Assembly: GCA_945865545.1 (NCBI GenBank)
Contig: CAMBEQ010000005.1
Location: 1-64,000, forward strand
Length of the DNA stretch: 64,000 bases
From: Sediminibacterium ginsengisoli
GTDB taxonomy: Bacteria; Bacteroidota; Bacteroidia; Chitinophagales; Chitinophagaceae
Direction: 5' to 3'
In this document: positions 18,973-29,056 of the stretch, in pieces
Position numbering within the stretch: the first letter of the stretch is position 1
Layout of the letters: the number at the start of each line of letters is the position of its first letter
Program-made: the position numbers and the translations under genes
Notes under the pieces: generated by a model
The model's database searches: none
Told to the model about the DNA's origin: nothing
What the model saw: the letters and a program-made list of their open reading frames with translations, nothing else

Positions 18973-20988
18973 TTATTGAGGAGCTATCCACGCTCCGTGT
19001 TCCTTCAAAAGTTGGATGAGTTCATCCACAGCTACCGCACTGTCTATATTTCTTTTCATCACTTCCTTCCCTTTGTACAAAGTGATCTTTCCCACTCCAC
19101 TTCCCACATAACCAAAATCGGCGTCTGCCATTTCACCAGGTCCATTTACGATACAACCCATGATGGCTATTTTCAACCCTTTTAAATGACTGGTAACACT
19201 TCTAATTTTAGCGGTGGTTTCTTGTAATTCAAATAAGGTTCTTCCACAACTAGGGCAAGAAATATATTCTGTTTTGGAAATTCTTGTTCTGGTAGCTTGC
19301 AATATTCCAAAAGCAGTCGTATTCAAAAACTGTTCCATGGAATGATTGCTAAAATAATTTCTACCTGACACTTTACCACCTTCCGTGGACAAGGCAAAGT
19401 CGGCGTGCACTTTTTCATTGACCCCCAGAAATAATCCATCCCCCATGCCATCTAGTAAAAGCGCCCCTGTTTCAGTGGCAAAATGTATTAAGTGCTCATC
19501 GGCTGTGTTCCATGCAGTTTGGGTAGTTAAAATTACCGGCTGGTTGATGTTCAATTCCATCATTCGAACCAACATCCGTCGCACTGCTGGCATAGCATGT
19601 GCCAACGGGCTGCTTAAGCAAAAAACAACCGATTTGTCTTTGGCAATTTCTAGTAATTGATCTTCTCTTATTCCGTTTTTAAACCCAAAACAATCCACTT
19701 CTACAAAGTTGATAAAAGCACTTTTACGAGTGGCTTTCAAATATTCTTTATAATCAAAAATAGGTAAGTACTTCGTACGGTCAGTTACGGTTTCCCATAA
19801 TTCAGGCGTAGTAATAACTCTTAAAGTGCCTGGTAATTCAAAATCTAATAAAGCATTTTGTAAGAAAATAAAATCTGCAGCCGCATCAGAAATATTCCAC
19901 TTGTCTGTTGCTGTATCATATTGATACCCTATCGCAATTAGATCGTCTGGGACGATGGTTTGTTGATGTCTAAAATCGGCAATCACCACAGGAACGGACT
20001 TGCTCCCAATGTTATGATTGCTTATAGTTGTTCTTCTTTTATATTCAAAAGGATTGTAAGTTAATTTTTCTATGGAGGGGATATGTTGGATTCCTTTCAT
20101 TCTATTGGCAGGATATCTTTTCACTAAATCTTTACACACAGGAATTTCTAATTCTGGATCTTCTGTTAAACTTACTCTAATAGTATCACCTATGCCATCT
20201 TCTAATAAAGTGCCAATTCCAATCGCACTTTTAATACGACCATCTTCCCCATCACCCGCTTCTGTTACTCCAAGGTGTAAAGGATAACATTCTTTAAATT
20301 CATTCTGCATTTGTTGTATCAGCAATCGATAAGCTTGCACCATTACTAGTGGATTGCTCGATTTCATGCTTAGAATAATTTGATGGTAGTCCAAGCTTCT
20401 GGCTATTCGCAAAAATTCCATTGCGCTCTCTACCATGCCCATGGCGGTATCTCCATACCTACTCATGATACGATCACTTAAGGAACCATGATTGGTACCA
20501 ATGCGCATAGCAGTTCCATGCTGCTTGCAAAGTAACACTAGAGGCGAAAATCTTTCTCTTATCCTTTCTATTTCTTCTAAATATTCCGCATCCGTATATT
20601 CAATTTGTTCAAATTTCTTTTTGTCTACATAGTTACCCGGATTCACTCTTACTTTTTCCACAATACCGGCGGCTATTTCAGCAGCATTCGGTGTAAAATG
20701 AATATCGGCAATCAAAGGGGTAGTATATCCTTTAGCGTGTAAGGAAGCTTTAATAACCACTAAATTTTCTGCTTCCGTTTTACTGGGTGCAGTAATTCTT
20801 ACTAATTCCGCTCCGGCTTCAATACAACGAATTACTTGAGCCACTGTTTTTTCAGTGTCTAAAGTATCTGTGGTGGTCATCGTTTGAACTCGTATCGGAT
20901 GGCCTCCACCAATAATTAAATTGCCCACTTTTACTTCACGGGTAATTAAACGTTGATAGCTGGTTAAAGAATTGCAATATTGTTCCAT
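18973..20988 (-). CDS. ispG: 4-hydroxy-3-methylbut-2-en-1-yl diphosphate synthase, long form with central insertion
   Basis: VRINPGNY-type motif, MSRYGDTAMGMVESAMEF, IAIMGCIVNGPGEMADADFGYVGSG; 671 aa. Confidence 0.95.
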   Translation of the reverse strand: MEQYCNSLTSYQRLITREVKVGNLIIGGGHPIRVQTMTTTDTLDTEKTVAQVIRCIEAGAELVRITAPSKTEAENLVVIKASLHAKGYTTPLIADIHFTPNAAEIAAGIVEKVRVNPGNYVDKKKFEQIEYTDAEYLEEIERIRERFSPLVLLCKQHGTAMRIGTNHGSLSDRIMSRYGDTAMGMVESAMEFLRIARSLDYHQIILSMKSSNPLVMVQAYRLLIQQMQNEFKECYPLHLGVTEAGDGEDGRIKSAIGIGTLLEDGIGDTIRVSLTEDPELEIPVCKDLVKRYPANRMKGIQHIPSIEKLTYNPFEYKRRTTISNHNIGSKSVPVVIADFRHQQTIVPDDLIAIGYQYDTATDKWNISDAAADFIFLQNALLDFELPGTLRVITTPELWETVTDRTKYLPIFDYKEYLKATRKSAFINFVEVDCFGFKNGIREDQLLEIAKDKSVVFCLSSPLAHAMPAVRRMLVRMMELNINQPVILTTQTAWNTADEHLIHFATETGALLLDGMGDGLFLGVNEKVHADFALSTEGGKVSGRNYFSNHSMEQFLNTTAFGILQATRTRISKTEYISCPSCGRTLFELQETTAKIRSVTSHLKGLKIAIMGCIVNGPGEMADADFGYVGSGVGKITLYKGKEVMKRNIDSAVAVDELIQLLKEHGAWIAPQ

Positions 20989-21022
20989 AATTAGTATACG
21001 TAAAGTTAATTATTTTATCGAC

Positions 21023-21772
21023 CTATCTAAGTCCTTTTAAAAATCCTTGTTGTAATAAAATCGTTTTTAACAACGGCACCGAAGACTTCGAAGCTCCCTC
21101 CTTTGCTAACTCCTTGGTTTTAGCACTTGTATTTAAAACAAAGAAGTAGATATGCTTATTCTCTTCAATAAAACCTACTACCCATGAAATTTGACTCAAC
21201 GAGTCCGAGGCTTCCATATAACTTAAATGATAATTGCTATTGTCTTCTTTTGAAATCATTTTTTTAAATAGCTCCTGGCTTCGCTTTTGAAAGGGCAGCT
21301 CTTTAAAATACATTTTTTTAATAAGGCCAAGCTGTTCGTCGGCTGTGATACGCAAAGATTGATCTCTCCAAAATTCATTACTATTAGCACTTACCACTCC
21401 TTTTCCATAATGAATGGAATCAATACTTTTAATGATTGCCTCTCTTCCAAGATTGGACATTAAATTTTGGTAAAATACAATTGAATCTGCGCTTACCCAA
21501 GTAGCTTGGTTTGGATTGATGACCCCTTTGTCTAAAGCGATTAAACTTGGGATGATAAAAAAAGTATTCAAAGGACTATACGCAGAATCTTTGTATCGAG
21601 ATAAATTAGCAATAGTAAATTGACCAGAACCATTTTCTAGCAAAGCAAAACTTCCTTCTACACCTGCACTATCCAAAAGTTTTGTAATACTAGCTTCCAA
21701 TTTTACATTGTTAGGCGAGCAGCCAAAAAATAAGGCAAGTGCCATCAGGAAGGGGAAAAGTTGCTGTTTCAT
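21023..21772 (-). CDS. Class D (OXA)-type beta-lactamase-fold lipoprotein, catalytic residues degenerate
   Basis: NTFFIIPSLIALDKGVI aligns with STFKIPNxxIGLExGVI; NEFWRDQSLRITADEQLGLIKKMYFKELPF and ISWVVGFIEENKHIYFFVLN match the OXA fold; lipobox LFFGC. Confidence 0.78.
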   Translation of the reverse strand: MKQQLFPFLMALALFFGCSPNNVKLEASITKLLDSAGVEGSFALLENGSGQFTIANLSRYKDSAYSPLNTFFIIPSLIALDKGVINPNQATWVSADSIVFYQNLMSNLGREAIIKSIDSIHYGKGVVSANSNEFWRDQSLRITADEQLGLIKKMYFKELPFQKRSQELFKKMISKEDNSNYHLSYMEASDSLSQISWVVGFIEENKHIYFFVLNTSAKTKELAKEGASKSSVPLLKTILLQQGFLKGLR

Positions 21773-21817
21773 AATACTGTTTTAACGAGGTACAAAATTA
21801 CCACTTAATACCAATAA

Positions 21818-21853
21818 AAACACCCCCATCTTATGCATTCAGTGGGGGTGTTT
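21818..21853 (-). terminator. Intrinsic terminator for the FKBP gene
   Basis: AAACACCCCC ... GGGGGTGTTT 10-bp stem; T tract on the minus strand. Confidence 0.85.
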
Positions 21854-21869
21854 AACAATTTTTAGGTGC

Positions 21870-22601
21870 TTATTCTATGCCCAATAGTTCTACTTCAAAT
21901 ATCAAAGTAGATCCTGGTCCAATGAATGGCCCAGCTGAACGTTCGCCATAAGCCAACTCAGAAGGAATAAATAACTTCCATTTACTGCCCAATGTCATTA
22001 GCTGTAATCCATCTTGCCAGCCTTTGATTACCCCATTCAATGGAAAGCTAATCGGCTCTCCTCTTTGAACAGAACTATCAAAAATAGATCCATCAATTAA
22101 AGTACCATGGTAATGTACTTTTACTTTACTCTTTAAAGTAGGTTTGGTGGTGTCATTGCTTGCTACAATAACTTGGTATTGCATGCCATTAGACATTTTA
22201 ACTACGCCTGGTTTTTTTGCATTTTCAGCTAAAAAATTAGCGCCCATTTCGCGATTTAGTGTGATTTTTTCTTGACTCATTTTATCTTGGTAGGTTTTAA
22301 TGCAAACGTCTAATAAACTATCTGGAATGACTCCTTTTGAAAGAAATCCAGCTAAGATACCCTTTTCAAAGACAGACATATTAATATCTTGCAATCCTTG
22401 ACCTTTCATGCTTTGAGCAATTCTATACCCCAAAGCATAAGAGGCGCTGTCTTTCCCATTTTTAATAACTAATGGAGGCGTAACGCTCATCGCTACTTTG
22501 GCATTGCCCACTTTCACTTGTTTAGCTGGAGCTTTTTTAGTTTGAGCCATAGCACTCATGGTTACTAAAACTAAACTTAAAATTAATAAGGTTTTTTTCA
22601 T
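21870..22601 (-). CDS. FKBP-type peptidyl-prolyl cis-trans isomerase
   Basis: VKVHYHGTLIDGSIFDSSVQRGEPISFPLNGVIKGWQDGLQLM and IPSELAYGERSAGPFIGPGSTLIFEVELL. Confidence 0.95.
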   Translation of the reverse strand: MKKTLLILSLVLVTMSAMAQTKKAPAKQVKVGNAKVAMSVTPPLVIKNGKDSASYALGYRIAQSMKGQGLQDINMSVFEKGILAGFLSKGVIPDSLLDVCIKTYQDKMSQEKITLNREMGANFLAENAKKPGVVKMSNGMQYQVIVASNDTTKPTLKSKVKVHYHGTLIDGSIFDSSVQRGEPISFPLNGVIKGWQDGLQLMTLGSKWKLFIPSELAYGERSAGPFIGPGSTLIFEVELLGIE

Positions 22602-22659
22602 AGTATATTTTTTTCTTCTTTAGAGGCTCAAAAATACAGTTAGGATTTGAATTATTGGC

Positions 22660-23997
22660 TTAAAGTTTCAATAATTGTTTAATTTGTTGCTCTACTTTAA
22701 CAATTTCCATAGAAGCCACCACTTTTTGCATTGTGGCCGCTATTTGAGTGGTACAAAGATTGCCTAAACTGCCTTCATGGGTATGTTTCATTTGAGTGGA
22801 ATAGCTGAATTTACCTGCTTCTATGTCCATTCCAATTTGCTTATAAGCGTCTCTAAATGGCATGCCACTTAAAACCAATTTATTCACTTCTTCCACGCTA
22901 AATAGGTATTGGTATTTAGGATCTTCCAATAAATCTTTTTTCACTTCCATATTTTGAATCATTAAAGAAGCCATCTCTATACAATTTCTAAGTTGCGTAA
23001 AGGCTGGAAATAAATGCTCTTTCAACAATTGCAAATCACGATGATAACCAGATGGCAAATTGGTCGTCATCATCATTATTTCATTGGGTAAAGCTTTAAT
23101 TCGATTGCAATAAGACCTTATTAATTCAAAAACATCTGGATTTTTTTTATGTGGCATGATGCTAGAGCCTGTGGTCAATTCTTCGGGAAATTGTATGAAA
23201 CCAAAATTTTGATTCATAAACAAACAAGCGTCCATACTTAATTTAGACAAGGTATCTGCTATATTAGCTAAGGCCATAGCGGTAACTCTTTCTGCTTTAC
23301 CACGACCCATTTGCGCATACACTACATTATAATTTAAAGTTTCAAATCCCAATAATTCCGTAGTTCTTTTTCTATTGATGGGAAAGGAAGATCCATAACC
23401 GGCAGCAGAGCCTAAAGGATTTTTATTAACGATGGTATAAGCTGCTTGCAACATGGTCATATCATCTACTAAACTTTCTGCATAAGCGCCCAGCCATAAA
23501 CCAAAGGAAGAAGGCATGGCCAATTGCAAATGCGTATAACCTGGAAGTAAATCATTTTTATGCGCTTCACTTTTTTCTTGTAGCAAAGTAAAAAAAGTTT
23601 GCACCGATGCACTCATACTAATTAATTCGGCGCGTAAAAATAATTTGATGTCTACTAAAACCTGATCATTCCTACTTCTGGCACTATGAATTTTTTTGCC
23701 CACATCTCCCAAGCTTTCGGTCAACATCATTTCTATTTGTGAATGGATGTCTTCTACACCTGGGTCCAATTTAAAATCGCCTGCTTGAATTTTTTGGTAT
23801 ATTTCAATTAAAGCTTTTTTGAGTTGTGTTTGTTCTAATGCAGTAAGTAAGCCTACTTCAGACAACATGGTAGTATGCGCAATAGATCCTAATACATCGT
23901 AGGCCGCTAAATAGGTATCCATGGCTTGATCATTGCCAATGGTAAATTTTTCTACCGCTGCTGATACCTTGCTGTTTTTTTGCCAAAGCTTACTCAT
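22660..23997 (-). CDS. argH: Argininosuccinate lyase (start MSKLWQK preferred over ORF start 24015)
   Basis: GSSIMPHKKNPDVFELIR; SARSRNDQVLVDIKLFLR. Confidence 0.97.
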   Translation of the reverse strand: MSKLWQKNSKVSAAVEKFTIGNDQAMDTYLAAYDVLGSIAHTTMLSEVGLLTALEQTQLKKALIEIYQKIQAGDFKLDPGVEDIHSQIEMMLTESLGDVGKKIHSARSRNDQVLVDIKLFLRAELISMSASVQTFFTLLQEKSEAHKNDLLPGYTHLQLAMPSSFGLWLGAYAESLVDDMTMLQAAYTIVNKNPLGSAAGYGSSFPINRKRTTELLGFETLNYNVVYAQMGRGKAERVTAMALANIADTLSKLSMDACLFMNQNFGFIQFPEELTTGSSIMPHKKNPDVFELIRSYCNRIKALPNEIMMMTTNLPSGYHRDLQLLKEHLFPAFTQLRNCIEMASLMIQNMEVKKDLLEDPKYQYLFSVEEVNKLVLSGMPFRDAYKQIGMDIEAGKFSYSTQMKHTHEGSLGNLCTTQIAATMQKVVASMEIVKVEQQIKQLLKL

Positions 23998-25093
23998 GAT
24001 TAAACATTTTTTCAAGTAATTGAATATAAGTTACAATACCTTCTTCTATCTCATTAATATATATACACTCATCTGCTGTGTGGCTTCGAGCAGAATCGCC
24101 TGGTCCCATTTTTAAAGTAGGGAAAGGCATTAAGGCTTTATCAGAAGAAGTCGCCGAACCAAAATAGTTCTTACCTAATGCACTACCACATTTGACTAAT
24201 GGATGATCAACTGAAATATTGGTAGACCTTAGTCTTACACTTCTTGGTGTAACGGTTGATTTTACATGTTGTTGTACTGTAGTTACAATTTCTTCTAAAG
24301 TATACAATTCATTCACACGTACATCCACTATCAATCTACAAGTAGATGGAACCACATTGTGTTGTTTATTATCTGTTTCAATTACCGTAACACTCATCTT
24401 CACTTTACCCAACAATGGAGATACTTTGTCAAATTGAAAACTTTTAAACCACTCTACATCCGGTAATATTTTATACAAAGCGCTTTCTCCCTCTTCTCTT
24501 GCAGCATGACCTGGTTTCCCTGTAGCCACTATATCTAAAACTAATAATCCTCTTTCTGCAATGGCCATTTCCATTTGGGTGGGCTCTCCTACAATTCCAC
24601 AATCAATGGTAGGCAATTGTGGTAAAACCAATTCTATGCCATCCTGGCCCGAAATTTCTTCTTCTGCAGAAGCCACCAATACAATATTATAAGGTAAATT
24701 GGTTTGCGCATAAAAATATAAAAAGGTAGCTATTAAACTTACCAAACATCCTCCTGCATCATTACTACCTAAGCCGTATACTTTCCCATCCTGTTCAAAA
24801 GCGTTAAATGGTTCAAGTGAATAACCCTTATTAGGTTGTACCGTATCGTGGTGTGAATTTAATAATAAGGAAGGCTTATTGGAATCAAAATGTAAATTAG
24901 TGACCCAGATATTATTTTTTACTCTATTGGTTGGAATACCTCTATCTGCAAAAAACTGAGTTAATACTAAAGCGGTTTTATCTTCCTCCTTACTAAAAGA
25001 AGGAATAGCGATTAACGTTTTTAATAAGTCAATCGCCTCTTTTTGTAAGATGTTTATATTATTTGAATTGTATAGGTTATTATTAGGTGACAT
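23990..25093 (-). CDS. argE: M20 family deacylase, acetylornithine/N-acyl-citrulline deacetylase role by context
   Basis: LLNSHHDTVQPNKGYSLEPF, GLGSNDAGGCLVSLIATF, ASAEEEISGQDG. Confidence 0.85.
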   Translation of the reverse strand: MSPNNNLYNSNNINILQKEAIDLLKTLIAIPSFSKEEDKTALVLTQFFADRGIPTNRVKNNIWVTNLHFDSNKPSLLLNSHHDTVQPNKGYSLEPFNAFEQDGKVYGLGSNDAGGCLVSLIATFLYFYAQTNLPYNIVLVASAEEEISGQDGIELVLPQLPTIDCGIVGEPTQMEMAIAERGLLVLDIVATGKPGHAAREEGESALYKILPDVEWFKSFQFDKVSPLLGKVKMSVTVIETDNKQHNVVPSTCRLIVDVRVNELYTLEEIVTTVQQHVKSTVTPRSVRLRSTNISVDHPLVKCGSALGKNYFGSATSSDKALMPFPTLKMGPGDSARSHTADECIYINEIEEGIVTYIQLLEKMFNHE

Positions 25094-25875
25094 TAGTTGG
25101 TGATAGTGGTACCAGCAGTACCTTTGATTAATTCATCCATTCTTTCGGCTTTCCCAATAATAACCGATTGCACCCCGTGTTCAAGCGCCGAAAATGCATT
25201 ATCAATTTTGGGAATCATTCCTTCAGTTACAATTTGTTCCTCTTTGAACTTTTTGTAAAGTAGCTTGTCTAGCTTAGTAATCACTGAACTTGAATCATTG
25301 ACGTCTTTGAGCACCCCTTCTTTTTCGAAACCATAAATTAAATGTACTTGATAGGTTGTAGCCAAAGACGTAGCAATACTTTGTGCAATGGTATCGGCAT
25401 TGGTATTCAATAACTGTCCCTTGCCATCGTGCGTAATGGGTGCGATAACAAGTCTGCTATTATTTAAAAGCATTTGATTTAACAATTTGGTATTGACTGC
25501 ATCAATATCACCCACCATACCAAAATCAATTGCAGCATTAACTCTTTTATGCGCAAGTATTAAATTACCATCTACCCCCGACAAGCCTATAGCATTGACA
25601 CCCTCTGCTTGTAATTGTGCTACAATGTTTTTATTGATATAGCCCGCATACACCATGGTTACAATTTTCAAAGTAGCCTCATCTGTGATTCTTCTTCCCT
25701 CTACCATGGTTTGTTGCACACCCATTGAATCGGCCATACTAGTGGCTAATTTACCACCACCATGCACTAAAATAGCCTGACCCTTTACTTTCGCAAAAGA
25801 TTGTAAGCAAGCAGTTAACAATATAGGATTGTCTACAATATTGCCTCCTATTTTAATGACATATAATGATTCCAT
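25093..25875 (-). CDS. argB: Acetylglutamate kinase
   Basis: YVIKIGGNIVD, ILVHGGGKLATSMADSMGV, GLSGVDGNLILA. Confidence 0.95.
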   Translation of the reverse strand: MESLYVIKIGGNIVDNPILLTACLQSFAKVKGQAILVHGGGKLATSMADSMGVQQTMVEGRRITDEATLKIVTMVYAGYINKNIVAQLQAEGVNAIGLSGVDGNLILAHKRVNAAIDFGMVGDIDAVNTKLLNQMLLNNSRLVIAPITHDGKGQLLNTNADTIAQSIATSLATTYQVHLIYGFEKEGVLKDVNDSSSVITKLDKLLYKKFKEEQIVTEGMIPKIDNAFSALEHGVQSVIIGKAERMDELIKGTAGTTITN

Positions 25876-25919
25876 AAATTAACTTCTCTATTTTCCTTTG
25901 TTATTGAACTCGTTTTATA

Positions 25920-26888
25920 TTATTTGCTTTTCAAAATTTCTGACAAAACAGCTTGTGCCGCCCACACTCTATTAGAAGCTTCTTTAGTCACTAAACTATT
26001 AGGGCCGTCTAATATTTCATCACTCAATTCCACATTTCTTCTTACAGGTAAACAATGCATCAGTTTGGCATTATTGGTAAGCGCTAGTTTTTTATTATTC
26101 ATCATCCATTGAGTATCGCTACACAATACCTTACCATATTGCTCATAACTACTCCAATTTTTTACATACACAAAATCGGCGTCTTTCAATGCATCGTCTT
26201 GATGGTGCGTAATGATTGCCCCATTGGTATATTCGGCAGCCAATGCATAACCTTCTGGATGGGTAATTACAAAATTAGCTTCTCCCCAAGCATTCACCCA
26301 CTGGCTAAAACTATTAGCCACGCATTGTGGAATAGGTTTGATATGGGGCGCCCAGGTTAAAACAATTTTTGGTTTCTTATTTTTAAAAGAAACATTGGAA
26401 GCGATGGACTCTTGTATAGTAATAATATCTGTTAAAGATTGTAATGGATGTAAAGTCGCCGATTCTAAGCTTACAATGGGAACTCCTGCATATTTTATAA
26501 ATTGGTTGATTATTTTTTCGCCATAATCTTCTTCTTTATTAATCAAGCCAGGAAAAGTACGAATACATACTATATCAAAATAGTTCCCCAAAATAGGTGC
26601 CGCATCTTTAATATGCTCTACTGTAGTTCCATTCATGATAGCTCCTTCTGCAAATTCTAAAGCCCAGCCTTCTTTGTCTACATTAAAAACAATGGGTTCC
26701 ATTCCCAAATTTTGTGCAGCCACTTGTGTACTTAATCTGGTTCTTAAACTAGGATTTAAAAATAATAGTCCAATACGTTTATTAGCCCCCAATGATTTAT
26801 CTAAAAAAGGTTGCGCTTTATATTCTAATGCCTTTTTTACCAATGCATTAATATCAGAAACATCTTTTACTGAAATAAACTGTTTCAT
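25920..26888 (-). CDS. argF': N-acetyl/N-succinyl-ornithine carbamoyltransferase (ArgF'-type)
   Basis: FLNPSLRTRLSTQVAAQNLGM, SLESATLHPLQSLTDIITI, NNAKLMHCLPVRRNVELSDEIL. Confidence 0.9.
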   Translation of the reverse strand: MKQFISVKDVSDINALVKKALEYKAQPFLDKSLGANKRIGLLFLNPSLRTRLSTQVAAQNLGMEPIVFNVDKEGWALEFAEGAIMNGTTVEHIKDAAPILGNYFDIVCIRTFPGLINKEEDYGEKIINQFIKYAGVPIVSLESATLHPLQSLTDIITIQESIASNVSFKNKKPKIVLTWAPHIKPIPQCVANSFSQWVNAWGEANFVITHPEGYALAAEYTNGAIITHHQDDALKDADFVYVKNWSSYEQYGKVLCSDTQWMMNNKKLALTNNAKLMHCLPVRRNVELSDEILDGPNSLVTKEASNRVWAAQAVLSEILKSK

Positions 26889-26891
26889 AAT

Positions 26892-28043
26892 TTAAGAATG
26901 GGTTTGTTTCAATTGTTGAATAGCGGCATTCAACCTGTTTAAAAATAAGTTAATATCCTCCATCGTAATCGCCAATGAGGGCAATAGCCTTATTACATTA
27001 GGTTTGGCTTCGCCGGTAAATACTTTACAATCATTCAGCAACACTTTACGTAGTTCTTCTAATCCTGTTTCCATTTCAAAACCAATCATTAAGCCACGAC
27101 CTCTTACTGTTTTAATGCCTGCAGTATTTTTTAATGCATTAATTAAGTAAGTGCCTTTTTCTGCTGCTGCATCCATTAAATTTTCTTTTTGGATTACTTC
27201 AATCACTGCCAATGCTGCCGCACAAGCCAAAGGATTACCACCAAAAGTGGTTCCCAATAAACCAAACTTAGCTTGAATATGCGGGGCAATTAAAATGGCG
27301 CCAATAGGAAATCCATTGCCCATGCCCTTGGCCATGGAATAAATATCTGCATTAACACCAGCTATATCATGAGAAAAAAATTGTCCAGTACGACCATAGC
27401 CACATTGAACACTATCGGCAATATATACTGCCCCTGCCTCATCGCAACATTTTCTGATCGCCTGTAAAAAAGTAGTACTTGCTTCATAAATACCTGCCAC
27501 CCCCTGAATGCCTTCAATAATGACTGCAGCAATTTCATTGCCTTGAGTAGTAAAACAATTTTGTAACGCAGCTATATCATTAAAAGGCAAAAAGATAATA
27601 TTACCCGTCTCATTCACAGGAGCTACAATACTTGGATTGTCTGTAGCCGCTACTGCCAATGAGGTACGTCCATGAAATGCTTTCTTGAATGAAATAATTT
27701 TTTTTCTTCCTGTATGGAAGGAAGCTAATTTTAAAGCATTCTCATTGGCCTCGGCACCACTGTTGCATAAAAATAATTGAAAATCTTTTTTTCCGCTCAC
27801 TTCATTGATAGCAGTCGCCAATTGCGCTTGAATAGGCATAATCACTGAATTGGAATAAAAAGCCATCGCATGCAATTGATCCTCGATTCTTTTTACCCAA
27901 TGCGGATTGGTATGGCCAATGCTAATCACTGCATGACCTCCATACATGTCTAAATATTCCTGATCCTTATCGTCCCACACACGGCTGCCAGCCGCCTTGG
28001 TAATAGCGATAGGATTTAAAGGATATACATTGAATAAAGACAT
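26892..28043 (-). CDS. argD: Acetylornithine/succinylornithine aminotransferase
   Basis: FLCNSGAEANENALKLASFHTGRKKIISFKKAFHGRTS; Lys motif MAKGMGNGFPIGAI. Confidence 0.95.
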   Translation of the reverse strand: MSLFNVYPLNPIAITKAAGSRVWDDKDQEYLDMYGGHAVISIGHTNPHWVKRIEDQLHAMAFYSNSVIMPIQAQLATAINEVSGKKDFQLFLCNSGAEANENALKLASFHTGRKKIISFKKAFHGRTSLAVAATDNPSIVAPVNETGNIIFLPFNDIAALQNCFTTQGNEIAAVIIEGIQGVAGIYEASTTFLQAIRKCCDEAGAVYIADSVQCGYGRTGQFFSHDIAGVNADIYSMAKGMGNGFPIGAILIAPHIQAKFGLLGTTFGGNPLACAAALAVIEVIQKENLMDAAAEKGTYLINALKNTAGIKTVRGRGLMIGFEMETGLEELRKVLLNDCKVFTGEAKPNVIRLLPSLAITMEDINLFLNRLNAAIQQLKQTHS

Positions 28044-28065
28044 GGTTATAAATTAAATAAGTCGT

Positions 28066-29046
28066 TTAAAAATAATTTGCTTTTAATTGAAGCCCTGCGA
28101 TTTCTTCCAATCCAAAAATTAAATTCATATTTTGAACTGCTTGCCCTACTGCCCCTTTCAATAAATTATCCAATACCGCATGAATGGCAATTTTATCACC
28201 TTGTTGCTCAATATGAATCAAACACTTATTGGTATTTACTACTTGCTTCAAATCGATATTGGTTTTACTTACATGCGTGAAAGGCGCACCTGCATAATAA
28301 GATTCATATAGTTCATACAGTGCTTCTAATTTTAATGTAGTAGACAATATGGAACTTACCAATATACCTCTGGTAAAATCGCCTCTCCATGGAACAAAAT
28401 GAACTGCCGCTTTATTTTTTCCTTGCAACTTATTAAGGTTTTGTTCTATTTCATTAATATGTTGATGTTGCAATGTTTTGTAGGCTTGAATATTATTGGC
28501 TCTCCAACTAAATTGATTGGTCGCCGTAAGCCCTTGCCCTGCACCAGTGGATCCTGTAATGCCAGTGGTAAACACATCACTTAATACTCCTTGGGAAGCC
28601 AATGGCAATAAGCTTAATTGAATGGCGGTGGCAAAACAACCTGGGTTGGCAATGTTTTGAGCAGCTGCTATGGAAGACTTATTGAATTCCGGTAAACCAT
28701 ATACAAATTGTCTGTCTCCAATGGAAGAAGTTTCAGTTAATCTAAAATCTTGGGAAAGGTCAATGATCTTGATGCTTGATTTTATTTCATGGCTGGTCAA
28801 AAACTTTTTAGCATCTCCATGGCCTACACATAAAAATAGCACCTCTATGTTTTGATCCAATTCATTTACAAATTTTAAATTTGTATCCCCCACTAAATCG
28901 GCATGCACTTTACTCAATAGTTCCCCTGCATTACTGGTACTATGCACAAAAGTAATAGTAGCATTAGGATGACGAAGCAATACACGCAGCAATTCGCCAC
29001 CTGTATACCCCGCACCTCCGATAATTCCTATTTTTACTTTTTGCAT
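28066..29046 (-). CDS. argC: N-acetyl-gamma-glutamyl-phosphate reductase (start MQKVKIGIIGGAGYTGG)
   Basis: GIIGGAGYTGGELLRVLLRHP, NPGCFATAIQLSLLPL. Confidence 0.96.
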   Translation of the reverse strand: MQKVKIGIIGGAGYTGGELLRVLLRHPNATITFVHSTSNAGELLSKVHADLVGDTNLKFVNELDQNIEVLFLCVGHGDAKKFLTSHEIKSSIKIIDLSQDFRLTETSSIGDRQFVYGLPEFNKSSIAAAQNIANPGCFATAIQLSLLPLASQGVLSDVFTTGITGSTGAGQGLTATNQFSWRANNIQAYKTLQHQHINEIEQNLNKLQGKNKAAVHFVPWRGDFTRGILVSSILSTTLKLEALYELYESYYAGAPFTHVSKTNIDLKQVVNTNKCLIHIEQQGDKIAIHAVLDNLLKGAVGQAVQNMNLIFGLEEIAGLQLKANYF

Positions 29047-29056
29047 TTTTATTTTT

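Noticed and set aside
18973-20988. ispG as an unusual fusion
   Set aside because: The long form with a central insertion is already known in Bacteroidota, plants and chlamydiae.
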